A DNA stretch of 64,000 bases, taken from positions 3,453,501 through 3,517,500 of the forward strand of contig NZ_CP098511.1 in assembly GCF_026222555.1 (NCBI RefSeq). The letters run 5' to 3'. The stretch comes from Aquimarina sp. ERC-38. GTDB taxonomy: Bacteria; Bacteroidota; Bacteroidia; Flavobacteriales; Flavobacteriaceae. How positions within the stretch are numbered: position 1 is the first letter of the stretch; the number at the start of each line of letters is the position of its first letter. A program made the translations under genes and the position numbers. A model generated the notes under the pieces. It did not search any database, had not been told where the DNA came from, and worked only from the letters and a program-made list of their open reading frames with translations. This document shows positions 56,425-64,000 of this stretch, piece after piece.

Positions 56425-57819
56425 TTAATTGGCTTGATCTTTATTACCTATAGTGAAACTATTGATGTATCCGATCGGATCTTTTGCATCAAAGGCATTA
56501 CCATCAATAAAATCTGTGGTTTTAGGTTTGTACCCATCCGTATCCGGAATATCGGTTGCAGGTATATGTCCTTCTTCTACAAGAAGATTTGCTGCTTTTT
56601 TCCAGATATCAGGTCGGTAAATGTCTTTAATTGTACTTTCATACCATCCTGCTGGTTTTGATTCCGGAATTTGTCCCCATCTTCTCATTTGGGTCAAAAA
56701 CCAGATTCCGTCAGAATAGAATGGGTATGTAGCGTTGTATTTATAAAATACATTAAAGTCAGGCATTTCTCTTTTGTCTCCCTTTTCGAATTCAAAAGTT
56801 CCGGTCATAGAATTTGCTAATACCTCTTCAGGTGCTCCTACATATTGAGACATGGATAAAATCTTTACGGCTTCTGCTCTATTTTCAGGCTGATCTAACC
56901 ATTTTCCGGCACGAATTAAGGCTTTAGTTACTGCTACTGCTGTATTCGGATTCTCATCGATAAATTTTTGAGTCATTACAAATACTTTTTCCGGATTGTT
57001 TTTCCAGATATCGTAATTAGTTACTACTGGTACTCCAATACCTTTGAAAACAGCTTGTTGATTCCATGGCTCTCCTACACAGTATCCGTAAATAGTTCCG
57101 GATTCTAAAGTAGCTGGCATTTGTGGTGGTGGGGTTACGGATAATAAAACTTCCGCATCAATTTGTCCCTGTACGTTATCTGCTGTGTACATTCCCGGGT
57201 GAATTCCGGCTGCTGCTAACCAATAACGTATTTCGTAATTATGTGTGGAAACCGGAAATACCATTCCCATTTTAAAAGGTTTTCCTGAATTTTTATACTC
57301 GGTAATTACAGGTTTTAAAGCATCCGCTTTAATCGGATGTTCAGGTTTTCCATCAGCTCCTTTGGGAACATTAGGTTTCATTTTTGACCAGACATCGTTA
57401 CTTACCGTTATACCGTTACCGTTAAGGTCCATAGAAAAAGGAGTTACCAGTTTAGCTTGTCTACCAAATCCAGCCCCTGCCGCGATTGGTTGACCGGCAA
57501 GCATATGCGAACCGTCTAACTGACCGTCAATAACCCGGTCAAGTACATTTTTCCAGTTGGATTGTGCTTCTACGGAAACAAATAAACCTTCATCTTCAAA
57601 AAACCCTTTTTCTTTTGCAATAGCTAAAGGAGCCATATCGGTTAGCTTAATAAACCCAAAAGTCAATTGAGGTTTTTCGATATCCAGTGTATTCTTACCG
57701 GAATCTGTTTCGGTTTCAGTGGTCGCAGTCTCGGTTTTTTTGGTTTCTTTTCCTCCACATGCTATAAGAAGTGCTGATAAACATGTTAGAAAGAATGTTT
57801 TAGTTGGTGAGAATTTCAT
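56425..57819 (-). CDS. Nitrate-binding lipoprotein NrtA/CmpA-like
   Basis: 464 aa. Lipobox LIAC (C21), a Thr/Glu-rich linker, then the CmpA/NrtA binding fold ([21 protein letters not shown]). It probably binds nitrate or nitrite for NrtBCD. First gene of the operon; a perfect TATATTTG box lies 47-54 bp before its ATG and a TACGTATTAATACTTA site lies between them. Confidence 0.9.
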   Translation of the reverse strand: MKFSPTKTFFLTCLSALLIACGGKETKKTETATTETETDSGKNTLDIEKPQLTFGFIKLTDMAPLAIAKEKGFFEDEGLFVSVEAQSNWKNVLDRVIDGQLDGSHMLAGQPIAAGAGFGRQAKLVTPFSMDLNGNGITVSNDVWSKMKPNVPKGADGKPEHPIKADALKPVITEYKNSGKPFKMGMVFPVSTHNYEIRYWLAAAGIHPGMYTADNVQGQIDAEVLLSVTPPPQMPATLESGTIYGYCVGEPWNQQAVFKGIGVPVVTNYDIWKNNPEKVFVMTQKFIDENPNTAVAVTKALIRAGKWLDQPENRAEAVKILSMSQYVGAPEEVLANSMTGTFEFEKGDKREMPDFNVFYKYNATYPFYSDGIWFLTQMRRWGQIPESKPAGWYESTIKDIYRPDIWKKAANLLVEEGHIPATDIPDTDGYKPKTTDFIDGNAFDAKDPIGYINSFTIGNKDQAN

Positions 57820-57841
57820 AATCTTACGTTTTAGTATTTAC

Positions 57842-57873
57842 TACGTATTAATACTTAATTTTAAACAAATATA
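57842..57873 (-). promoter_or_regulatory. Promoter and operator-like site of the nrt operon
   Basis: TATATTTG (57873-57866, perfect -7 box). Just past the expected start is TACGTATTAATACTTA (57842-57857), one mismatch from the palindrome TACGTATTAATACGTA at 58888-58903 before the FNR-like gene. Confidence 0.6.
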
Positions 57874-58013
57874 CACGCACTGCTCTAAATGCTATGTGCG
57901 TTCAAACAGGAGTAAACCTTTTTTTATTACATCTTTATACCTGCGTTTTGACAGGTATTTTAGATAATAATAACATAATCAAGTAATTAAAATTTAAGAA
58001 AAAGCACAGGGTA

Positions 58014-58031
58014 ATACGTAGTAGTACGTAT
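58014..58031. promoter_or_regulatory. TACGTA-type inverted repeat between regulator and nrtA
   Basis: ATACGTA, GTAG, TACGTAT: 7-bp arms with a 4-nt spacer. Third TACGTA site in this locus; it lies about 195 bp upstream of nrtA. Confidence 0.5.
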
Positions 58032-58057
58032 ATTGATAAAATAAGTAATGAATTTAC

Positions 58058-58771
58058 TTATCCTAAGTAGAAATTATGTTCGTCAATTTCCCTTTGTAGA
58101 GCTTGTGTCGAATGAAGACCGATACGTTTTCCTTTGGTAAAAATTAGCGTTTCTTTTTTAAGGGAAGATAAAATGCGTATTACCTGTTCTTCGGTAGTAC
58201 CGGCATAATCCGCATATTCTCTACGACTTAATATTACAGATATATATCCGTTAGTCTGACCAAATTTTCGGTTGACATATAATAAGGTATCTATAACCCG
58301 TTCTCTAACCGTCATTTGAGATAAGGACTTTACTTTTACTTCGCTTTTATTTAATTCGTTGGCATAAAAAAGCATTAAGGCGTAGGTAAATGAAGGTTCC
58401 AGACGTAGTACTTCCTGAAGGCTTTCTTTAGAAAAATAGCAAAGCTTACAATCTTCCAGGGCTGTAGCACTTATTGGGTAAGATTCTTCTGTCCCGAACC
58501 CCCGGTGCCCTATGATCTCACCTTCACTAGCAAACCGAACGATTTGCTCTTTACCCATTAATCCGGTACGAGAGACTTTTACCTTACCACTAAGTAAAAA
58601 GAAAAGCCCGGTTACGGAGGCGCCTTCCATAATAAATTGTTGTCCTTTTTTACACCTGATTTCTCTACGCTCTTCGGTAAAACGTAAAACGATTTTAGAG
58701 TTTAGATTTTTATTAATAAGACAATTTTTATTATTACATGAAACACACGCATTACGCGAAGTAACTGTCAT
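58058..58771 (-). CDS. FNR-like Crp-family regulator with N-terminal Cys cluster
   Basis: 237 aa from the ATG at 58771; a TTG at 58798 is in frame but overlaps a promoter-like box. The N-terminus has ACVSCNNKNC (C9, C12, C17), the ligand spacing of an iron-sulfur FNR; further cysteines (EIRCKK, EDCKLC) could supply the fourth ligand. Cyclic-nucleotide-like barrel, then a helix-turn-helix (about 175-215, SRREYADYAGTTEEQVIRIL). It lies upstream of nrtA on the same strand, with TACGTA palindromes before both genes, so it likely controls nitrate uptake in response to oxygen, NO or nitrate. Confidence 0.85.
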   Translation of the reverse strand: MTVTSRNACVSCNNKNCLINKNLNSKIVLRFTEERREIRCKKGQQFIMEGASVTGLFFLLSGKVKVSRTGLMGKEQIVRFASEGEIIGHRGFGTEESYPISATALEDCKLCYFSKESLQEVLRLEPSFTYALMLFYANELNKSEVKVKSLSQMTVRERVIDTLLYVNRKFGQTNGYISVILSRREYADYAGTTEEQVIRILSSLKKETLIFTKGKRIGLHSTQALQREIDEHNFYLG

Positions 58772-58887
58772 ATTTTCTAATGCGGAGTGGGTATGCAAAA
58801 TAATTGTTTGTATTTTTAAATGGGTTTCTTTTAAGTAAATTTGAAAAACTACATTTTTATGATACTACTTAAAACCACATACTAAAA

Positions 58888-58903
58888 TACGTATTAATAC
58901 GTA
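58888..58903. promoter_or_regulatory. Perfect 16-bp palindrome before the FNR-like gene
   Basis: TACGTATTAATACGTA, about 117 bp upstream of the FNR-like start. Candidate autoregulatory operator, near-identical to 57842-57857. Confidence 0.6.
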
Positions 58904-58996
58904 ATCTGGTAATTCTTACGTGCTTTTTGGTAAATATTCAGAAATAACAGGTAAACTTTTTATGATTATCAAATTATGGTTGCTTAGATTCAACAC

Positions 58997-60089
58997 ATAA
59001 ATGCAACAGTTTATCTGTTGATAAAAAGCCCCCACCATAGTTTTAGCCCTAGGGCTAAAACTATGGTGGGGGCGGCGAAAAATCTCATACCTTTGGGTTG
59101 GAAAACTTAAAGAATATGGAACATTTAACGCTGGAGGAAAGGTACAAAATATCAGCGCTTTTAGAACTTAAAACCCCTAAAAAGGAAATAGCAGAACAGT
59201 TGGGTCGGGATCGCTCTACTATATATAGGGAAGTAGGACGCAATGCTGATCACCGAAGTGGGAAGTACAATGCTGAGCTAGCCCAAAGAAAAGCCCAAAA
59301 ACGCCATAAGGATAAAACAAAGCATAAGGTTTTTACCCCTTCCATGGAGAAGCTTGTTTGTGATGGGCTTCAAGACCACCTTAGCCCGGAACAGATCAAA
59401 GGAAGGGCTATGCTAGAGGGGACCCCTTGTGTATCGCATGAACGTATTTACCAGTTTATATGGCAGGATAAGAAAGCAGGCGGGAGAACATACCTTTGTT
59501 TGCGTAATAAGGGAAGGAAGTACCAGAAAAGAGGCGGTAAGCAAGCAGGTAGGGGGTGCATCCCTAATAGAAGGGACATAACAGAACGCCCCCGGGTAGT
59601 AGACAAAAAAGAAAGGATAGGTGACCTTGAGATTGACCTGGTGATAGGTAAAGACCATAGAGGTGCCCTTGTCACTATAAACGATAGGGCTACAGGGATG
59701 CTAAGGATGGGACATATAGAAAACAAATCAGCCCGGGAAGTCCAGGTGAAAACGGAAGAACTACTGGAAGATTGGAAGCCCTTTATTAAAACTATTACCA
59801 GTGACAACGGGAAGGAGTTTGCAAACCATCAGGAAATAGCAGAGGAGCTTGACATTGATTTCTACTTTGCAAAACCCTACCATAGCTGGCAAAGGGGTGC
59901 CAATGAAAACCTCAACGGGCTGATAAGGCAGTATTTCCCAAAAGGTAGTAGCTTTGCAGAGATAACTAAGGAAGCGGTAGAGAAAGTAGAAAACATTTTA
60001 AACAATAGGCCTAGGAAAAGGTTCGGGTATAAAACACCCAATGAGGTATACGCAACTTTTATCAACAAAACGCAAACTGTTGCATTTAT
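58997..60089 (+). mobile_element. IS30-family insertion sequence
   Basis: 1,093 bp. Terminal inverted repeats: ATAAATGCAACAGTTT at 58997-59012 and its exact complement at 60074-60089 (16 bp). The right repeat lies inside the last codons of the transposase. I found no clear target duplication. Inserted between the nitrate regulator and aroC without breaking either. Confidence 0.88.
59028..59073. repeat. 46-bp perfect palindrome inside the IS, before tnp
   Basis: GCCCCCACCATAGTTTTAGC followed by CCT and its complete mirror complement, no spacer, centred at 59050/59051. As RNA it would form a very stable hairpin. Confidence 0.9.
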
Positions 60090-60096
60090 AACTTGA
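59116..60096 (+). CDS. IS30-family transposase
   Basis: 326 aa from the ATG at 59116; an in-frame TTG at 59098 sits 2 bp after a perfect promoter box TACCTTTG (59088-59095). N-terminal HTH (LTLEERYKISALLE, GRDRSTIYREV) and DDE core: D in GDLEIDLVIG, D in TSDNGKEF, E in NENLNG. Length and motifs intact, so probably active. Its stop lies 7 bp beyond the right inverted repeat. Confidence 0.93.
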   Translation: MEHLTLEERYKISALLELKTPKKEIAEQLGRDRSTIYREVGRNADHRSGKYNAELAQRKAQKRHKDKTKHKVFTPSMEKLVCDGLQDHLSPEQIKGRAMLEGTPCVSHERIYQFIWQDKKAGGRTYLCLRNKGRKYQKRGGKQAGRGCIPNRRDITERPRVVDKKERIGDLEIDLVIGKDHRGALVTINDRATGMLRMGHIENKSAREVQVKTEELLEDWKPFIKTITSDNGKEFANHQEIAEELDIDFYFAKPYHSWQRGANENLNGLIRQYFPKGSSFAEITKEAVEKVENILNNRPRKRFGYKTPNEVYATFINKTQTVAFIT

Positions 60097-60145
60097 ATGT
60101 AGGTTGTGATATTAAAGAGTTGTAAACAATTCAAATAAACGTAGA

Positions 60146-61216
60146 TTAAATTTCGCTTTTTATCGTTCGGTTCAACAACCAATAATCTAAGATAACCATT
60201 GCTGCCATGGCTTCTACAATGGGTACGGCTCTGGGTACCACACAGGGATCATGTCGCCCTTTTCCTTGCATAATGACCGTTTTACCATCTTTATTAATAG
60301 TTTCCTGATCTTGCATAATCGTAGCTACCGGCTTAAAAGCTACTTTAAAATAAATATCCATCCCGTTAGAGATCCCTCCCTGAATTCCGCCGGAAAGGTT
60401 GGTTTGAGTAGTACCATCATTGTTAAACAAATCATTATGCTGACTTCCTTTTAACTTTGCGCCTTCAAAACCGCTACCGTATTCAAAGCCTTTTACCGCG
60501 TTGATGGAGAGCATTGCTTTTCCTAATTCTGCATGTAATTTATCAAAAACAGGTTCGCCCAGACCAATGGGCACTCCGCTAATCACACAACTTACGGTAC
60601 CACCCACCGTATCGCCTTCTTTTCGAATTTGCTTAATGTAATCTTCCATGGTTTTTGCCATTTGAGGATCAGGACAGCGTACCGGATTTTTTTCTGCTTC
60701 AGCAAAATCTAAATTCTGGTAGTTATTATTTAGTTCAATGTCTCCTACGCTACTTACATAAGCATTAAAGGATATAGAATTCAATACTTGTTTGGCGATA
60801 GCTCCGGCCACTACCCTACTTGCAGTTTCTCTTGCAGAAGAACGACCTCCTCCCCGATAATCACGAACTCCGTATTTCTGATCATAGGTGTAATCGGCAT
60901 GTGAAGGCCGGTACGAATTTTTGATATGCGAATAATCCTTTGATTTTTGGTTGGCGTTTTTAATTACAAACCCAATAGGAGTTCCGGTAGTTACGTTTTC
61001 AAAAATACCTGAATAAAATTCAACGGTATCCGGTTCTTTACGTTGGGTTACAATGGCAGACTGACCTGGTTTTCTTCGATCTAATTCAGCTTGAATGACA
61101 TTCATATCCAGGGTAACACCCGATGGACATCCGTCAATAACGCCACCAATAGCGGGACCATGAGATTCTCCGAATGTTGTTACTTTAAATAAGGTACCAA
61201 AGGTATTTCCTGCCAT
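60146..61216 (-). CDS. aroC: Chorismate synthase
   Basis: 356 aa. [25 protein letters not shown] and [13 protein letters not shown] are the FMN/substrate motifs. Makes chorismate, the branch point to aromatic amino acids and folate. The IS30 element ends about 50 bp beyond its stop, in convergent orientation. Confidence 0.95.
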   Translation of the reverse strand: MAGNTFGTLFKVTTFGESHGPAIGGVIDGCPSGVTLDMNVIQAELDRRKPGQSAIVTQRKEPDTVEFYSGIFENVTTGTPIGFVIKNANQKSKDYSHIKNSYRPSHADYTYDQKYGVRDYRGGGRSSARETASRVVAGAIAKQVLNSISFNAYVSSVGDIELNNNYQNLDFAEAEKNPVRCPDPQMAKTMEDYIKQIRKEGDTVGGTVSCVISGVPIGLGEPVFDKLHAELGKAMLSINAVKGFEYGSGFEGAKLKGSQHNDLFNNDGTTQTNLSGGIQGGISNGMDIYFKVAFKPVATIMQDQETINKDGKTVIMQGKGRHDPCVVPRAVPIVEAMAAMVILDYWLLNRTIKSEI

Positions 61217-61416
61217 GTCAAAATTTTCGACAAATGTACTTGTTAATCTTTAAATAAAAAATTAGTAAAGGTGGTATGGGTTTAATTTTACGATAATGTG
61301 AGGAAGCAGGAAGCAAGATACGGAAGGCATGACCCTAATAGTGTAAAATTAATTATCGCGAAATAAAAGAAATCAGGAGCCAGGATACAGGAAACAAGAT
61401 TTTCAATATTATAATA
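61217..61416. other. Intergenic with GGAAGCA-type tandem-like sequence
   Basis: Imperfectly repeated GAAGCAGGAAGCAAGATACGG and CAGGAGCCAGGATACAGGAA (about 61300-61400), a low-complexity purine-rich pattern frequent in Flavobacteriaceae intergenic DNA. No gene. Confidence 0.4.
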
Positions 61417-61498
61417 ATTAGTCTTGATTCTTGATTCTAGAAGTGATAGCGACCTGCCCGTCCGCAGGCGGGTCTTGATTCTTTACCGGACACTATTA
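61417..61498. repeat. Dispersed repeat A, copy 4
   Basis: ATTAGTCTTGATTCTTGATT ... CTTTACCGGACACTAT, including the GC-rich hairpin GACCTGCCCG / CGGGTC. Opposite orientation to copies 1 and 3. Confidence 0.75.
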
Positions 61499-61544
61499 GT
61501 TTTAAATTAAGTTTTTAAGTCTAGCAACATCTAACTTCTGTTTT

Positions 61545-61728
61545 ATTTAGGGAAAAAAGCGTCAATTCGAGTATTTTTTCGTAATAAAATGAAGAAAAAA
61601 TGTATCGAGAATAGCTTTTTTGACTAAAATCCTTATTCTCCATAGTTCTGCTGAACTGGTTGAAGTAAACTTCTTCCTTTCGTCGAAGCACTCGAACCAA
61701 CGAATTTACAACTATTATTATTCAAATG
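61545..61728. repeat. Dispersed nested-palindrome repeat B, copy 2
   Basis: 184 bp, nearly identical to 2823-3007 in the same orientation. The outer arms (CGTCAATTCGAGT / ACTCGAACCAACG) and inner arms (TATCGAGAATA / TATTCTCCATA) have more mismatches than copy 1. Confidence 0.8.
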
Positions 61729-61784
61729 CACCGCAGATTAACATTTGGTTTATCTAAACTAGCGATAAATAGAAGTACATAGCT

Positions 61785-63689
61785 TTATTCTTCCCAATCC
61801 GTATGAAAAAACTTTTCTAAAGGTTGATCATTACGTTGATAGGTATGCGCGCCAAAAAAGTCCCGTTGTGCCTGTATCATATTTGCCGAAGCCAAGGCTG
61901 AAGTATAAGTCAATAGGTAATTTAAACCTGCTGATAATACTGGAACCGGACATCCTAAACTTAAGGCTTCTGAAACGGTTTTTTGTAAGGAACCCTTAGT
62001 TGAAATTACTCGGGTTACTATGTCTGGAAAGCGAAGAATAGTTTTTTGTTCTTCTCTCTTAAATAACTCGCTAATTTCCTGCATTAATTCACTTTTAATA
62101 ATACAACCATTGGTCCATATTCGAGCGATTTCGGACAAATTTAACTGCCACTGATATTCTTCGGAAGCTTTGCAAATCAGATCAAAACCAATGGAATGAT
62201 TGATAATGCTTCCTAAATGATACGCTTCTTCCAGGTCTTGTATAAAAGCATCACGATCCCCTTGAAAAGTGCTATTCTTTAATTGATATGCAGCAGCGGC
62301 TTCTACCCGTTCGCCTTTCATTCCGGAAAGATTTCGAGCCATGACTGACTCTGAAATGGTAGATACCGGCATTCCTAAATCTAAGGCCGCTACGGTAGAC
62401 CAACCCCCGGTACCTTTCTGTCCGGCCTTATCCAATATTTTATCTATCAAATAACCTTCCCCTTCTTTTTTCTGTAAAATTTTAGCTGAAATGTCTAGTA
62501 AAAAACTACTTTTTCCGTTGCTTGCCCATTTGCTAAAAACCTCACTAATTTCCGGAGGGGTAAGCGTTATATAAAATCGAAGCAGGTAATAGATTTCAGC
62601 TATAAGTTGCATCTCTCCATATTCAATACCGTTATGCACCATTTTAATAAAATGCCCGGAACCTTCAGGTCCTACAAAGGTACAGCAAGGTTTTTCGTTT
62701 CTATCTTTTGCTGAAATGGCTTCCAAGAATTTTCCACTAACGTTATAAGCTTTTTCAGAACCTCCCGGCATGATAGAAGGACCTTTTAACGCACCTTCCT
62801 GTCCTCCCGAAATTCCTGCTCCTATAAATTCAATCTGATGTTCTTTCAAAAATTGACTACGGGCAATACTTTTCTGATAATGTGAATTCCCCCCGTCAAT
62901 AATACAATCTCCCAGATCCAGATGAGGAAGCAAAGCTTTAATTACTAAATCCACCGGTTTTCCCGCATTTACCATAAGCATAATGCTTCTTGGTTTTTGC
63001 AAAGATTGTATAAAAGGTACTAGTTGATCAAATCCCTTAACTTTGGTTTGGTCTGCTAAACTTTCAACAAACAATTTTGCCACATCTACTTCTACCTCAG
63101 CAACCTGGCGGTTATAAACGGATACTGAAAAACCTTTGGATAACATATTTTGGGCAAGGCTTGATCCCATAACGCCTAATCCTATTAAACCTAATTGTGA
63201 TTGTGTTGTTTGTATTTTCATTAAAACCTTATTTACTACTTCCTCTACGGATGAATTAATATGAACTCTTAAAATATCTTTAGATAGCTCTAAAGTATCA
63301 AACTGTGATTGTAAAAGAGCAGGATCAAAAAAATGTCCTGTTCTTTGAGAAATTCGTTCTTTTATAGCAACGTAAGTACCGTCTAATAATATAAAAATAG
63401 GAAGTACTACGCTTTTTGAAGCTAATAATTCACGATATGATATCTTTAAAGCAGAACAAGCTAAAACCGCCCCGTTTGCTTGTGACCATTTTTTAATTTC
63501 TAAAGCTAATTTTTCTAACCAGGGCCAACGGTCTTCATCTGTAAGCGAAATTCCATTTTTTAATTTATATATATTTTCTTTAGAATGAAAATCATCAGCA
63601 TCATAAAAAGGTAAGGCTAGTCTTTCGGCTACTTTTTTACCAATAGAAGTTTTTCCGCTACCTGATACTCCAAAAATTATATAGACCAT
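61785..63689 (-). CDS. Gluconokinase / 6-phosphogluconate dehydrogenase fusion
   Basis: 634 aa. Residues 1-165 are a GntK-type gluconokinase (P-loop GVSGSGKTS, DADDFHS, CSALKISYR); residues about 168-634 are a full-length decarboxylating 6-phosphogluconate dehydrogenase (GLIGLGVMG, GGNSHYQKS, ISGGQEGA, FIKMVHNGIEYGEM). The single polypeptide would phosphorylate gluconate and oxidise the product to ribulose 5-phosphate, feeding the pentose phosphate pathway. The two catalytic lobes keep their key residues, so both are probably active. No zwf or gluconate transporter adjoins it. Confidence 0.9.
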   Translation of the reverse strand: MVYIIFGVSGSGKTSIGKKVAERLALPFYDADDFHSKENIYKLKNGISLTDEDRWPWLEKLALEIKKWSQANGAVLACSALKISYRELLASKSVVLPIFILLDGTYVAIKERISQRTGHFFDPALLQSQFDTLELSKDILRVHINSSVEEVVNKVLMKIQTTQSQLGLIGLGVMGSSLAQNMLSKGFSVSVYNRQVAEVEVDVAKLFVESLADQTKVKGFDQLVPFIQSLQKPRSIMLMVNAGKPVDLVIKALLPHLDLGDCIIDGGNSHYQKSIARSQFLKEHQIEFIGAGISGGQEGALKGPSIMPGGSEKAYNVSGKFLEAISAKDRNEKPCCTFVGPEGSGHFIKMVHNGIEYGEMQLIAEIYYLLRFYITLTPPEISEVFSKWASNGKSSFLLDISAKILQKKEGEGYLIDKILDKAGQKGTGGWSTVAALDLGMPVSTISESVMARNLSGMKGERVEAAAAYQLKNSTFQGDRDAFIQDLEEAYHLGSIINHSIGFDLICKASEEYQWQLNLSEIARIWTNGCIIKSELMQEISELFKREEQKTILRFPDIVTRVISTKGSLQKTVSEALSLGCPVPVLSAGLNYLLTYTSALASANMIQAQRDFFGAHTYQRNDQPLEKFFHTDWEE

Positions 63690-64000
63690 TACCTGAAAGA
63701 AACTAGAATTTAAAAATACTTATGTCTCACAAACCTACAAATACTAACGCTAATAGGAAATTTGTAGTTTATTTTTATCACAAGACCCAGAATGAACTGA
63801 AGCATAGCTAAATTTCATAGTATAACATCTCGATAAACGCTCGTTCCTCGCGAACTTAATGTGACGATTTAATTTTTATAAAGTTTTTTAAATAGCATTG
63901 GTAAGTCAAGTGGTTTTTATATTTAAGAATGGAAAACAAATTGTATGGAGACTTTTATGAATAACAGTTTTTAGTGATCTATTACTATAATAATGCTTCT
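63690..64000. other. Intergenic window edge, no gene seen
   Basis: 311 bp, AT-rich, no ORF, repeat or RNA recognised. Confidence 0.4.

Noticed and set aside
59448..59807. 119-aa antisense ORFs inside the transposase
   Set aside because: Fully overlapped by an intact IS30 transposase; no independent evidence.
58980..60100. Target-site duplication of the IS30 element
   Set aside because: The flanking bases (CAC left, AAC right) do not give a convincing direct repeat.

Overview
The window is a low-GC chromosome segment from a marine member of the Bacteroidota, most likely Flavobacteriaceae. The evidence is type IX secretion sorting domains on two large exported enzymes, a FecI/FecR/TonB-receptor/DUF4249 cassette, Bacteroidota-type promoter boxes (TTTG, about 19-20 nt, TAnnTTTG), DUF4290, DUF2911 and DUF493 genes, and a GH117 algal-galactan enzyme. 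No rRNA, tRNA or CRISPR array was seen. The genus cannot be fixed from sequence alone.

Layout. 0.3-5.2 kb: secreted GH117 glycosidase with CBM6-like and T9SS domains, then two zinc-peptidase-like lipoproteins. 5.5-10.6 kb: ECF sigma / anti-sigma / TonB receptor / DUF4249 operon. 10.9-12.5 kb: pckA. 12.7-21.8 kb: an RNA-repair island, the most interesting part. 21.9-26.0 kb: AEC permease plus Tat-exported aminotransferase, a pair of MITE-like elements, and an AA10 LPMO with a T9SS tail. 26.4-39.5 kb: Crp-like regulator, desaturase, lone substrate-binding protein, ung, mutS2, PIG-L deacetylase, sodium symporter with a 36-aa companion, Gfo/Idh oxidoreductase, DUF2911, aquaporin. 40.3-42.8 kb: SRPBCC/SDR/photolyase operon. 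43-52 kb: murA, DUF4290, DUF493, NTPase/recQ/fmt operon, HU, YqgE, class IV aminotransferase. 52.2-58.8 kb: nitrate uptake (porin, NrtDCBA) with an FNR-like regulator. 59.0-60.1 kb: IS30-family element. 60.1-63.7 kb: aroC and a gluconokinase-phosphogluconate dehydrogenase fusion.

The RNA-repair island. Three minus-strand transcription units are inferred, plus a divergent WYL-domain regulator. Unit 1: two RlaP-type nucleotidyltransferases and a HEPN protein with an R-x4-H RNase motif; its gene is shifted at an 11-A run, and correcting the frame adds about 60 residues. Unit 2: a divergent RtcB ligase and a second HEPN-like protein. Units 1 and 2 begin with the same 118-bp promoter/leader (112/118 identical) carrying a TACGCAA-type inverted repeat, which also overlaps the WYL gene's own promoter. 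Unit 3: canonical RtcB, peptide-chain release factor homologue PrfH and a TPR protein. Its roughly 330-nt leader contains a 27-codon ORF and four mutually exclusive pairing segments ending in a terminator, the architecture of a translation-sensing attenuator. The inferred logic is that poor leader translation, as expected when ribosomes or tRNAs are cut, favours the antiterminator and turns on the enzymes that rescue and religate the damaged RNA, while the WYL regulator co-controls the ligase/nucleotidyltransferase/HEPN arm.

Intergenic DNA holds at least three dispersed families: an element of about 60-85 bp ending in ATTAGTGTCCGG, a 184-185-bp nested palindrome (two copies 59 kb apart), and a 127-bp MITE with 19-bp terminal inverted repeats (two copies).
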